A DNA stretch of 64,000 nt. Source: Gambelia wislizenii. Taxonomy: Eukaryota; Chordata; Lepidosauria; Squamata; Crotaphytidae. Position 1 is the first letter of the stretch. Every line of letters starts with the position of its first letter. Below the pieces are notes generated by a model that was given only the letters and a program-made list of their open reading frames with translations, was not told where the DNA came from and ran no database searches. Of this stretch, positions 1 through 9,265 are shown piece after piece. The DNA lies in the NCBI GenBank assembly GCA_030847615.1, contig JAUMIR010000002.1, forward strand, positions 117,808,309 through 117,872,308. The letters are read 5' to 3'. The position numbers and the translations under genes were made by a program.

Positions 1-134
1 GGAGTGGATTGAATGGCAATGTACAAGCCAAGCCAGCCAGCCTTTGCCTTGGTTCCTGTCACATGGCTGTTCCACTACAGGGAGGAGGTGGGCCAAACAG
101 CCTTCAAGCCTTTGTGAACCCCCTGTGAGGATAT

Positions 135-270
135 TATAGAATCATGGAATCATAGAGTTGGAAGAGACCACAAGGGCCATCCAGTCCAACCTCCTACCAT
201 ACAGGAAATCATGATCAAAGCATCCCTGACAGATGGCCACCCAGCCTCTGTTTAAAGACCACTGGGCTAG
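135..270 (-). mobile_element. CR1 LINE, 3' end fragment
   Basis: The stretch opens with the CR1 3' terminus in reverse orientation: repeated tagaatcat units, then a conserved ttggaagagacc segment. The same sequence ends the complete CR1 at 23283 and the fragment at 38599. Only the tail is present and no coding sequence remains. Such severe 5' truncation is typical of CR1. Confidence 0.85.
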
Positions 271-378
271 AGAATGCTGGAAAAGGAACAATGCAACCAG
301 ACCTTGAGAAGGGTGCTGGCAGGGGGATTCTGAGAGGTGTAATCCAAAAGTAACTTTCCCAGGCTCTGAATGCAGCCT

Positions 379-961
379 AGAATCATAGAATCATAGGGCT
401 GGAAGGGACCCCAACAACCACCCCATCCAATTGTATTCTGCCCTGCAGGAACACACAATCAAAGTCCTCACAACAGATGGCCATCAGCCTCTCTTAAAAC
501 CTCCGAAGAAGGAGACTCCACCACACTCCCAGGCAGTGCATTCCACTTCCGAACAGCTCTTACTGCCAGGAAGTTCTTCCTAATGTTTAGGTGGAATCTC
601 TTTTCCTGGAGTTTGAACCCTTTGCTCCATGTCCTAATCTCTGGAGCAGCAGAAAACAAGCTTGCTCCATCCTCAGTATGACATCCCTTCAAATATTTAA
701 ACATGGCTCTCATGTCACCTCTCAACGTTCTCTTCTCCAGACTAAACATACCCAGTTCCCTAAGTTGCTCCACATAGGACATAATGGCTTCCAGACCTCC
801 CACCATTTTGGTTGCTCTCCTCTGGACACATTCCAGCTTCTCAATACCCTTCCTGAATTGTGGTGCCCAGAACTGGACACAGTCTTCCAGGTGAGATCTG
901 ACCAAAGCAGAATACAGTGGCACTATTACTTCCCTTGATCTAGACACTATACTCCTATTAA
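379..961 (-). mobile_element. CR1 LINE 3' part, split by the provirus
   Basis: This is the 3' end of a CR1 on the minus strand. The frame read from 961 to 468 encodes the C-terminal part of the CR1 reverse transcriptase protein ([20 protein letters not shown], then FWAPQF and RRATKM), as in the 1023-residue ORF ending at 23367. It diverges more from the intact copy than the other CR1 copies do, so it is older. The element breaks at 961 where the provirus begins and resumes at 6994. Confidence 0.9.
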
Positions 962-1355
962 TGTTAAGGTCTATCTGGGTAACAAACAATGAAGCTCAAA
1001 AGTCTAGGTTAAATTCAGATGACTTTATTGCTAGCAATGACACAAGGGGATCATTCCTGCCAAATTGTGCCAAAGAAAAAAAGGCACACAGGCTTTTTAT
1101 ATTAGAGAAGAACAAAACTTAAAAAACTCAGGCTCTGCGCATGTGTCTAGCTCTGCACTTTAGCTTGTAAATGAGTTCTTTGTTCTTTAAGCATAGCATC
1201 TTATCTCTGTGTCTGGGCTTCTGGCCAAGCTGGAGCAAGTACAGTTATATTTCTCAGCTTTCTCTGACACAGACATATTTTGGCAGACTAGGTCTTTTTC
1301 TTTACAGACTCAATATAACAAACTTTTGGGAAATCAATATAGACAGACCTTCTCA
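962..1355 (-). repeat. 3' LTR of the provirus
   Basis: 394 bp. On the minus strand it begins TGAGAAGG and ends CCTTAACA, the usual TG...CA ends. A TATA-like site lies at 1094-1102 and an AATAAA polyadenylation signal at 1024-1029, both on the minus strand and about 70 bp apart, which suggests a compact U3-R-U5 layout. By eye it matches the other LTR base for base, except for one 24-bp tandem unit that it lacks. Confidence 0.93.
1094..1102 (-). promoter_or_regulatory. TATA-like box in the 3' LTR
   Basis: The minus strand reads aatataaaaagcc here, and the same bases occur in the other LTR. The AATAAA signal lies about 70 bp downstream, as expected for a retroviral U3/R boundary. Function is inferred from position. 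Confidence 0.55.
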
Positions 1356-1366
1356 TTCCCCCCTTT
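1356..1366 (-). other. Polypurine tract of the provirus
   Basis: The minus strand reads aaaggggggaa directly before the LTR start TGAGAAGG. A purine run abutting the 3' LTR primes plus-strand synthesis in retroviruses. Its place at this LTR shows the provirus reads right to left. Confidence 0.85.
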
Positions 1367-2264
1367 GAGACTTCATCTTTCCCGAAGGGAGGATGGAGTC
1401 TCACTATACATGTTTTTTCAGTGCCATCAGATGTAAACAAAAGTTCAGACCTTTATATGTGTCAGTTTAACTATTTTATCAGTTTTCAGTTCCCAATTGT
1501 AATAGATGTTCTATTCTTTTAGTTGTGGACTAGGTTTCTCAAACGCTCACTGTCTGTCAAGGGAATCAGGAAAAAGGACAGTTGGATTTTACTTAAGGCA
1601 CAGGTCCCTGTGTCAGGATTCAGGAATTCAGAATGAGCATACTGACCACAAATTCAGTACAGCCTGTCAGGTTCAGGTATATATCATGAGTGATACCCAG
1701 GTTGAACTACAGCATCTGGCCACAGGTTACAGGATTACAGGATTAGTTAGGCCAGCTTGACTGAGCAAACCTAGGATCTGTCTGAGTCATGATATCAAAA
1801 GGGACCTGTCCTATTTCTGGGTCAGACAGGCTAATTTTCTGGACACACCTTTTGTTGACAATGATGGTTTTGAGCATCTACTGACTATGGGGTGAAACAA
1901 CATCTGTTTTGTTTTGGTAAAATTCACTGACATTTAACTCAATTCATGTATCACACAAACAGTTATCAACATGCAGAGCTTCAGCTTTCTTTTCAACAAA
2001 TGTGACAAACAGATTTTTTTTGTAACCTCAGGAATATGAAAGGATGTTGGCGTTTTTGTCCATGATTCAGAAAAGACAGTGTGTTGGAGTGTGTGGCTTT
2101 ACCAAATTAAGGCTCATATCATGTTTTGCTGTACATGGAGAGGAAACAGGAACTTTGATCAGGGTGGCAGTCTGACCAGTAGCTGATTTACTGGGCCAAC
2201 CAGGATCATAGGACTGGGACTCTCAAGTAGTTTACAACACACAATATTACTCAGGACAGTGATG

Positions 2265-2299
2265 AGAGTCTCATGCTCTACCAACTGAGCTAGCTGGGC
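2265..2299 (-). other. tRNA-Lys-like 5' half inside the provirus
   Basis: On the minus strand, about 35 nt starting GCCCAGCTAGCTCAGTTGG match the 5' half of a vertebrate tRNA-Lys: acceptor strand, complete D arm with TAGCTCAGTTGGTAGAGC, and the 5' side of the anticodon stem. The match stops around the anticodon loop. No T arm or 3' half follows, so this is not a tRNA gene. It lies in the region where the rest of env should be. Confidence 0.6.
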
Positions 2300-2355
2300 T
2301 CATAACAGGATTCTAGGGTGAGGGTTATCTTTTGGTTGGATGAGTTCATTTGAAC

Positions 2356-2787
2356 TCATGACATCAGGATCTCTCCAGAGTGTATGTGGTGTACCTGAAA
2401 ATGTCTCTGGACAGGGTTTTTTTTAGGATTGTAACAGACAGTTGTTCCTGTCTCCTGGCAGGCCAAATAAGAAATATTTTTAAAGGTACAAATTTTTCTG
2501 AACCCTTGGCAAGAATATTTGTGCTGATAAATGAGGGTTTTGCCAATTTTGTTCCCTGCCCTGACCGTTTTGATGCAGCTTATACAGGGATCACTAGTGA
2601 GTTTGGTTTCACAGTGTAAGGGGAACAAAAGCAATATTATGATTATGAGTAAGAACATTATAAACAAATGGGATATTTGGAGACAAGGCAGGCGAGCCAA
2701 CTCAGGACAGATTCGTATCTTCGGGCGGTGACCAACTCCTCTTTCCAGGATGGGAGAGGTTGCAGCGCCCTCCAGAGCTTCGCTCAC
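2356..2787 (-). pseudogene. env: Retroviral env N-terminal remnant
   Basis: The 143-codon minus-strand frame has a hydrophobic signal-like segment (FIMFLLIIIILLLFPLHC, about residues 42-59). A cysteine-rich stretch follows (YSCQGFRKICTF, then SYLACQETGTTVCYNP), which resembles the surface-subunit start of class I retroviral envelopes. It lies downstream of the integrase remnant, as expected. The frame ends at 2356, and I could not recognise a transmembrane subunit, cleavage site or fusion segment between 2356 and 1367. Loss of most of the gene is therefore likely. Family assignment is moderate. Confidence 0.6.
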
Positions 2788-3020
2788 TCGGTTGCCAGTC
2801 CCGAGGAGGCTTCTCCCGTCGCGACCGAGGTCTTCGCTCTCTCAAGCACCAGTACTTGAGGAGGCTTCGGTGGATGATTACTGGGGAATCTTTGCCTCAG
2901 GGTCATCTAAAGGTTGGTTGTGCTGGCAGGCAACTGACTAGGATGCTGGGTATTGGGATGGCCTCTATAGCAAATGGATCTAGGCAGGACTTTCTTTATT
3001 CTTTAAGGCAGTAGAAATGG

Positions 3021-5200
3021 TTAACAAGACAATGAAAGGTGTTTCTCATGTCTTTTTGATGCATCTTCTTTATGACTCTTCGCCCAAACTGAATTACCAG
3101 GGCAGAAAACATGGTTAGGGGTAGTAAGTTCCAAGGGGGCTTGTTTGGTATACTGGCCAACTTCCAGGACTGCATCTTTTAACTCTCTGAGCTGTTGTTT
3201 GAGGGAAATCTCCCCCCTTAGTTCCAAAACTTTCCCAATCACAGGGAGGGGTGACAGTCTTCTGTATATCAGCTTATAGGGCATTAGGCCATCTGGTTCA
3301 GGAGTATATATTTATGTATACAGTACAGCAGGCAACATTATAGTTCATTTGGCACAGATCTCATGGCACATCTTTCACAATTGCAGCTTGATAATTTGGT
3401 TGACACATTTTACTCTCTGCTATTTTGAAGTCCCCAAACACAATGGTATTTCCAGTTTTAAGTCCAGTGCACAATTTAATCTGGCAGTGGCTTCTGCAGT
3501 AAAAGCTGTTTTATCATCTGTATTGATCTGATGTGGGAAGTCAGTCTCTTTCTAGGGTTAGATCAGGCACAGGTAACACAGATTCAGGACACTTCTGTAC
3601 ACAGAAGGACAACTTATTGACATAGAAAGTTTTTTCTATCAGGTGTCTTTAAGGCTTCTTTGTCTGAGTCAGGCATGTGTTATATCAGAGAAAGTCTCAG
3701 AGCTACAGGAATCCATATACAGTTGTCTGGGAGACTATATCACTCATGGTGCTTGTAATAGCCCTGACAAGTTATTCAGAGTTACTGTAATCAGGCACAG
3801 GTACAACCATCAGGAATTCAGGTTCAGGTAAAAACTGTTGAGCTGCTCCTTTAGGGGCTCTGTCAGTGCAGACCTTTTTTTTCCTCAGGCAATAGAGTTT
3901 GACTCTCCAGTATGGGCTGAACAGTGGATGATAGCTATTTTCTTGGGGTTGAGATCTCAGGTAACAGCAATTGGATTTCTTGGATATGTGCTATCTCTCT
4001 CTTTTTCTTTTTCTTTTCTGCAGTCAGGAACCCACATTTTTTCTACAGGGCTTTATATATTTGCACAGTTAAAAAGGCATATCTGAAAACAGTACAAATG
4101 GTGGCTCTTCCTTTGTTTCATTGCAGGGCTTTGATTAGTACAACTAATTTTGTTTTCTAAGTTGAGGTTTTCACTGGTAGGGGTTTGGTCATCAGAACTT
4201 TATCTTCAGTAACAACAACATAGCTTGCTTGGCGTTTGCTGACAAAACTGTTGCCATCAGTGAACAGTATAATTTTTCCAAGAATGGGCACATCTCTTAA
4301 ATCAAGTCATTTTGAGGGGACAGTTGTCATGATTTCTTTGCAGTCATGTAGAGGAGCTTCTGGAACAGGCATAAGAGCAGCAGGATTTAAAGTAATTATC
4401 TGAATCATATTCTGGATCAGAACTCTCCCCCCTTTTTTTTCTTCCAGTTTTTTTTTTTATAGCCAGCACCTTGAGATTCTGTTTTTCTTCCCTCTGAAGT
4501 CTTCTCATCTTTATTTCCTCACCTTCTCCATCTCCATCTTTATCTTTATCATCTTCATCCTCATCCTTTTACTCCTTGACTTTAATATAAACAGGTTTTC
4601 TCTTTTTCTCTCTCTCTTCATCACTGACCATAGCTTTACAACCATCTATTCCTGTACCATCAGGTTTCTCTTTCTCCTTTTCTCTCTAAAACTTGTTACT
4701 GGCTCTGCAGCTGTTCCTTTTTCAACTTTCTTTGAGGCTTTTTCTCTGTCAACCACTGGCTTAGCCTTCTGATTTTTCTTGGGCCCCCCTTTTTGACTCT
4801 GAGCTTTTATCCAGTTTATCACCACTCTCACTGGAAGACATTGTTTGGGTATACTCTGTACTTTTCTTAAGGAGGAAAACTTCATCATCCTCAGCTCACA
4901 GGATCCATGCTTTTATTGAGGTAGGGTACAAGTCTGTTCCAGGTTCCAAAACTCTGGGTCAGGACTCCAACTGCCATTCCTTGGCCGTCATCTATGAACA
5001 ACTGGAAAATGTCTGGCAGACTCGAGGCTGGTGGACTGGTCAAGGCTTGTTTTAACTGTCTTAAGACTTGTTACAGGTTGATGATTCGAACCAAGGCTGG
5101 GTTTCTTTATAAGTAGCAGAGATGCATTTCGTGGAGAGACAGTAGGAATAAGGATCTTTAGTTAAATCAGTTTGTCAATGTGTGTCTGCATTGAGGCTCT
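3021..5200 (-). pseudogene. pol: Retroviral pol remnant: RT, RNase H, integrase
   Basis: Minus-strand translation in several frames shows a reverse transcriptase N-terminal segment (about 5220-5080; QYPIP, then ILIPTVSPRNASLLLIKKP). This runs almost directly into the connection region (about 5060-4900; SSLPDIFQLFIDDGQGMAVG, then GVLTQ). The catalytic palm with its DD motif is deleted. After a K/E-rich stretch comes RNase H (about 4390-3900; LNPAALMP, then LFTDGNSFV, containing the TDG motif), with in-frame stops. Bases 3284-3021 keep an integrase C-terminus (PLELTTPNHVFCPGNSVW). The order matches gammaretroviral pol. The gene is dead. Confidence 0.85.
4420..4890 (-). other. K/E-rich stretch between the RT and RNase H remnants
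   Basis: Where the rest of the reverse transcriptase connection domain is expected, the minus strand instead has an open 80-codon frame (4888-4646) rich in lysine and glutamate (KAQSQKGGPKKNQKAKP). A pyrimidine-rich low-complexity tract on the plus strand follows (4430-4650), which reads as alternating E/K/D codons on the minus strand. I do not recognise it as a retroviral domain. It may be a captured or inserted sequence, or a diverged low-complexity expansion. Confidence 0.5.
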
Positions 5201-5565
5201 AGCAACTGCTGGGATGGGATACTGGGATTGGTTCACATGTCTAAACAGACTTCAGGCTTCAGTTGAGTTCAGATAGGTTCAACATTTCAGGTCAAGCCTC
5301 CAGGATTATCTTCAGACCACACACCAGGAACTTACTTAGTGACTTGTGAGGTTTCAGGATTCAGTGAGGCTTCAGGATTCAGGAGAGTGTTGAACCAACA
5401 AGGGACACAGAGCCCCAGATTAGGGCTGATTTTCCAGGCTTCTTATACAGACTTCTTGTACAGGACAGGTAAGGGTCAAGAGCTGATTCCCAGCAGTAGC
5501 AGTTACTGATCTATCAGGATGAAAGAACAAGATGACACACACTTTGCACAGGAAGTCTCTTCCAG

Positions 5566-6485
5566 TCAGGGACAGGAGGTCAAGGAAGTGAATGCATGTT
5601 GAACCTTGGTCTCTCTGATGTCTTCGTGCTCCTGCAAGGCCATGGCTTCGGCAATCTGGTCAAGTTGGAACATCTGGTCAGACTGAAATGCTGCCACCTG
5701 CGGGTTGAATGGTGTCCTCGGGGGAAGGTCTCCTGGCACAGGAGAGAAGAACTCTGGCTCCCCAGCTCCTCTCACACTGCGTTCTCGGAAACCCTCTCAT
5801 CCTCTTCCACAAAGCCATCAGGGGCGGTTGCTTTTCAGGACGTTGATCCTTCCAGTGGCCTTCTTGTTTGCAGTAAGCACCTTGGTTCTGTCTCAACAGG
5901 GACTGGTGGTAGGAATCAGTGGCAACCCCAGGATGCTGATGTGGTTGTTGTTGTTGCTGGGTGTTGTGCCCTTTCCTGAATTCTGGGTATTAGAGTAGAA
6001 TTCATGGTAGGCCCTGACATGAGGTTCCTGGCCTGGTTCCCTGCTTGGCCTCTCAGTTCTTGGAATTCAGCCAGCCGCCTTCTAGTCTGGGAGTGTTTTT
6101 CTCTTTTTGGGGCTTCAAGGCTGCGAGCCACCTGGGCACATCTATCTTCTTCCTCCCCCTGCATACCGTTCTTACACTGGAGGGCTTATCTGTTGGCTGT
6201 GGTTATGGGAGCTTTAGTTCTGACTTTTTGCATGTTATCAGAATGCAGTGTCTTGTTTAATAAAGGATACTTGTTGAATTAATGTGAATGTGTTACTTGT
6301 TGTAAAGCTGCAGCCTGCAGACTGGCCTTTTCTTTCATCTGCTTGATGGCCTCATGTCTTTCTTTAACTTTTCTATTGAGGTAAACCTCATCTGTTATAG
6401 CTTTCAGTTGGGACCAGGGACATCTCTTCAAACCCATCAGTCTTCTATAATTTCTTCTGGATATCAGGGGTGGACTGTGACACAC
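5566..6485 (-). pseudogene. gag: Retroviral gag remnant: capsid end and nucleocapsid
   Basis: Three minus-strand pieces in different frames. Bases 6485-6279 encode a charged helical segment (LKAITDEVYLNRKVKERHEA) like the C-terminal end of gammaretroviral capsid. Bases 6164-5916 are an arginine- and glutamine-rich linker. Bases 5896-5678 contain AYCKQEGHWKDQ, a CCHC zinc knuckle in which the first and last cysteines are replaced by G and R. Only about 90 bp separate the primer site from the capsid piece, so matrix, p12 and the capsid N-terminus are missing. The frame is also broken between pieces. No working Gag can be made. Confidence 0.75.
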
Positions 6486-6554
6486 AGGAAAGGACTACAG
6501 TCTGCCTGGTCTCTTTTTATCCTCTGGGATTGACAGTGGAGCAAGGGTCTGTAG

Positions 6555-6572
6555 GTAAACATCAATGCACCA
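6555..6572 (-). other. Putative primer binding site
   Basis: Three bases inside the high-coordinate LTR the minus strand reads TGGTGCATTGATG. Primer binding sites start with TGG and lie at this spacing. I could not assign the tRNA by eye. Confidence 0.55.
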
Positions 6573-6575
6573 AAA

Positions 6576-6993
6576 TGTTAAGGTCTATCTGGGTAACAAA
6601 CAATGAAGCTCAAAAGTCTAGGTTAAATTCAGATGACTTTATTGCTAGCAATGACACAAGGGGATCATTCCTGCCAAATTGTGCCAAAGAAAAAAAGGCA
6701 CACAGGCTTTTTATATTAGAGAAGAACAAAACTTAAAAAACTCAGGCTCTGCGCATGTGTCTAGCTCTGCACTTTAGCTTGTAAATGAGTTCTTTGTTCT
6801 TTAAGCATAGCATCTTATCTCTGTGTCTGCATAGCATCTTATCTCTGTGTCTGGGCTTCTGGCCAAGCTGGAGCAAGTACAGTTATATTTCTCAGCTTTC
6901 TCTGACACAGACATATTTTGGCAGACTAGGTCTTTTTCTTTACAGACTCAATATAACAAACTTTTGGGAAATCAATATAGACAGACCTTCTCA
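6576..6993 (-). repeat. 5' LTR of the provirus
   Basis: 418 bp, the same sequence as the LTR at 962-1355 plus one extra copy of a 24-bp unit (gcatagcatcttatctctgt and four more bases) near 6806-6853. The TATA-like and AATAAA signals are conserved. On the minus strand this is the promoter-bearing LTR. Confidence 0.93.
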
Positions 6994-7025
6994 TTAATGC
7001 AGCCTAGAATCGCATTGCTGAATCA
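6994..7025 (-). mobile_element. Continuation of the CR1 split by the provirus
   Basis: Starting with the duplicated ttaa, the sequence (ttaatgcagcctagaatcgc) continues the CR1 that stopped at 961. The intact CR1 has ttgatacagcccaaaattgc at the same place. It is soon replaced by Penelope-like sequence. Confidence 0.75.
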
Positions 7026-7039
7026 ACAGCATTGAACTG

Positions 7040-7730
7040 AAACCTGGAGACAGACTGATCAGCTTTAATGTTGTATCCATGTTCACCAAAGTCCCCCTAA
7101 TGGACACCATGGCACTCATACAACAAATATTTCCTGAGGACATCACAGCCTTGTTCAAACACTGCCTCACCACAAGCTACTTCCAATGGGGTAACGAATT
7201 CTATGAACAGATAGATGGGGTAGCCATGGGCAGCCCCCGAGCCCCATGATAGCAAACTTTCACATGGACCATTTTGAAAAGCAAGCCCTGGAAACAGCAC
7301 CAAAAAAGTCCATAACAGGGTTCCGATATGTGGATGACACTTCAACATTTGGAACCACAATGAAGAAGATCTGGTCTCATTCTTGAACTACCTGAACAGC
7401 ATCCACCTGAACATACAATTCACGATGGAAAAAGAGAAGGAAGGAACATTGCCATTCTTGGTTGTCCTAGTCATTTGCAAACCAACCCAACGATTGGGTC
7501 ACAAGGTATACAGAACCCACACCCACACACACACACGGACAGATACCTAAACAAGAACTCCAATCATCACCAAGGACAAAAAGTAGCACAATAAAAACAC
7601 TAGTAGACCATGCAGAATGGATCTACGAACCCCACTACCTGGAGGATGAACTGAGGCACCTAAACTGGGCCCTACAGGCTAATGGTTACTCCAGATCAGA
7701 CACCACAAGAGCAGCCAGACCCAGAAAAAA
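7040..7730 (+). pseudogene. PLE reverse transcriptase, broken
   Basis: Translation gives MFTKVPLMDTMALIQQIFPE, FYEQIDGVAMGSP and, after an in-frame stop (TGA in the ccccatgatagca segment near 7250), RYVDDTSTF. DGVAMGSP and YVDD are RT motifs of Penelope-like elements. Further frameshifts follow near 7380-7500, and a short (CA)n run interrupts 7517-7540. The N-terminal part of RT is missing. The protein cannot be made. The copy at 57242-57712 starts at the same QIDGVAM segment. Confidence 0.85.
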
Positions 7731-7818
7731 CCACAGGAATGAAGAAGAAAAGCAGCCACTCAAAAGGAAGGTATTTTTACCATACATCAAAGGAATCACA
7801 GACAGAATAGGGAAACTG

Positions 7819-8322
7819 ATGATGAAACACAACCTCCAAACAATCAATAAACCAACCCAAGAAATCCAAGAAATGCTACGCTCATCGAAGGACAAAAGAG
7901 GCCCTCTCACAGCTGCAGGAGTTTACCGCATACCATGCAGCTGTGGACAAGTTTATGTAGGCACCACTAAACGCAGTGTGCAAACACGAATCAAGGAACA
8001 TGAAAGACACTGCAGACTGGGCCAGCCAGAAAAATCAGCAGTAGCAGAACATGTTATAAACCAACCTGGACACAAAATGCTATTTGAAAACACAGAAATT
8101 CTAGACCAGGCCAACAACTATCATGTCAGAATGCATAGAGAAGCTATTGAAATCCACAAACACCTGGACAACTTCAACAGGAAAGAAGAAACCTTAAAAG
8201 TAAACAAAATCTGGCTCCCAGTTTTGAAATACAATAGAATCAAAACACAACACTTACAAAAGAATTCCACCCAGGGACAAGGGGGAGTTCCAGCAGATAA
8301 TGGCCCATCAACCAACCATTAG
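7819..8322 (+). CDS. PLE GIY-YIG endonuclease domain, open frame
   Basis: A 167-codon open frame, the C-terminal part of the PLE polyprotein. Residues about 31-55 contain GVYRIPCSCGQVYVGTTKRS followed by RIKEHERHC. The GVY...VYVG pair is the GIY-YIG core, the two cysteines (CSC) form the PLE-type knuckle, and R and E of the catalytic helix are present. The domain nicks target DNA to prime reverse transcription. The listed start is simply the first ATG. In the intact element this region is fused to RT, and here it is cut off by upstream stops, so expression is unlikely. Confidence 0.8.
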   Translation: MMKHNLQTINKPTQEIQEMLRSSKDKRGPLTAAGVYRIPCSCGQVYVGTTKRSVQTRIKEHERHCRLGQPEKSAVAEHVINQPGHKMLFENTEILDQANNYHVRMHREAIEIHKHLDNFNRKEETLKVNKIWLPVLKYNRIKTQHLQKNSTQGQGGVPADNGPSTNH

Positions 8323-8453
8323 CCAAACAGATACTAATGAGCCTTGCATTTCTATACCCAGAAACTAACCATTCAATTACACAAATTTACATATACTCCC
8401 CAACAGGGGTTCACAGCATATAAACTCCACACACACACCTACCCAACCATTCT

Positions 8454-8485
8454 CTGAGGATGCCAGCCACAGATGCAGGCGAAAC
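8454..8485 (+). ncRNA. Hammerhead-ribozyme-like core in the PLE 3' region
   Basis: The sequence has CTGAGGA (8454-8460), a short GCC...GGC stem (8462-8464 with 8478-8480) and GAAAC (8481-8485). These match the hammerhead elements CUGANGA, stem II and GAAA. An extra T at 8461 sits between the core and the stem. Penelope-like elements are known to carry hammerhead motifs in their terminal regions, and this one lies downstream of the PLE ORF. Stems I and III were not established. Confidence 0.5.
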
Positions 8486-8571
8486 ATCAGAAAGAAACTA
8501 TTCCAGAACAAGGCCTCACAGCCCGGGGAAAAACCAAGGAAAATCTATATAATTCAGTTCTGTTCACCATT

Positions 8572-8760
8572 GTGGCTCATCTACATGGGCCAGGATATAC
8601 CAGCTCCCCACCAGTGTATCCTGCCCATGGATCAGGCCCATTCCTCCCCTACCACCATCACCAAACAGGAGGAAGTCCATGGGCCTGCCATCCTATTGCT
8701 GCAGATGCCCCTGCCTCACCTGATCTGGCCACAGTAACAATGCCTTACGTATAGTTGTTA
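8572..8760 (+). repeat. Unassigned interspersed repeat, copy 1
   Basis: The first about 130 bases (gctcatctacatgggccagg onward) closely match 17282-17410. Two diverged copies in one window show a repeat family. No coding capacity is seen, and I cannot name the class. Confidence 0.5.
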
Positions 8761-8799
8761 TTATAAGTAATGTGTTCTATTTGGGGCTGCCTTTGAAGA

Positions 8800-9250
8800 G
8801 AGTTTGGAAACTTCCGTTGGTACAAAGAGCTGCAGCCAGAGTGTGAACTGGAGCTGGTTGCAGGAATCATATTACTTCCCAGCTCTGGCAGCACCACTGG
8901 TACTGGTCTGTTTCTGGGCACAATGCACAGTGTTCATTATAAAGCCTTAGGTCCAATCTGTGTCCCCTTATGGGCAGCCCAGACCCTGAAATCTCCAGAA
9001 AAGGCCTTCTTTCGGTCCCACATATACAGTTGGTGGGGCCATAAGATTGGGCCTTTTGAATGGCTATTATTAGGCTCTGGGAACTCCCTCCTGAGGGAGG
9101 CCAGAATGGCACCTTCTTTGCCGTCCATCCACCAGCATACAGGCTTTTAGAACTGAAGGTTTTTAAGGAAAGGTTTTTTTTTTTTTTTTTAAAGGGTTGT
9201 TTTAAACTTTTTTTTAAAATCCTATTTAACTGTTAAGTTTTAAATTTTTT
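8800..9250 (+). mobile_element. L2-type LINE 3' end
   Basis: Near 9080-9150 the frame reads NSLLREARMAPSLPSIHQ, like the C-terminal end of L2-family ORFs. An A/T-rich 3' region with a T run at 9171-9193 follows. The upstream part is too diverged to delimit. It could belong to another LINE of the same group. Confidence 0.4.
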
Positions 9251-9265
9251 TGATATTGTTAACAG

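Larger units (their letters stand above)
962..6993 (-). mobile_element. Endogenous retrovirus, class I gammaretrovirus-like, defective
   Basis: Two near-identical LTRs (962-1355 and 6576-6993) flank about 5.2 kb. A purine tract next to the low-coordinate LTR and a TGG-type primer site next to the high-coordinate LTR fix the orientation as minus. Coding remnants follow retroviral order from high to low coordinate: gag capsid end and nucleocapsid, reverse transcriptase, RNase H, integrase, envelope start. All are broken by stops, frameshifts and deletions. The insertion is flanked by a 4-bp duplication, ttaa, at 958-961 and 6994-6997, and it interrupts a CR1. The class I assignment rests on the RNase H, reverse transcriptase and integrase C-terminal motifs. 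It cannot make particles on its own. Confidence 0.93.
7026..8560 (+). mobile_element. Penelope-like retroelement (PLE)
   Basis: A plus-strand element with a broken reverse transcriptase (7040-7730), an open GIY-YIG endonuclease frame (7819-8322) and a 3' region with a hammerhead-like motif near 8454-8485. RT followed by GIY-YIG is the hallmark of Penelope-like elements. The 5' end is truncated. A rearranged relative lies at 56980-57712. The right boundary is approximate. Confidence 0.88.

Noticed and set aside
591..938. 115-codon plus-strand frame
   Set aside because: Antisense of the CR1 RT remnant. The same peptide pattern appears antisense to every CR1 copy.
2265..2299. Complete tRNA-Lys gene
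   Set aside because: No anticodon 3' side, T arm or 3' acceptor strand follows.
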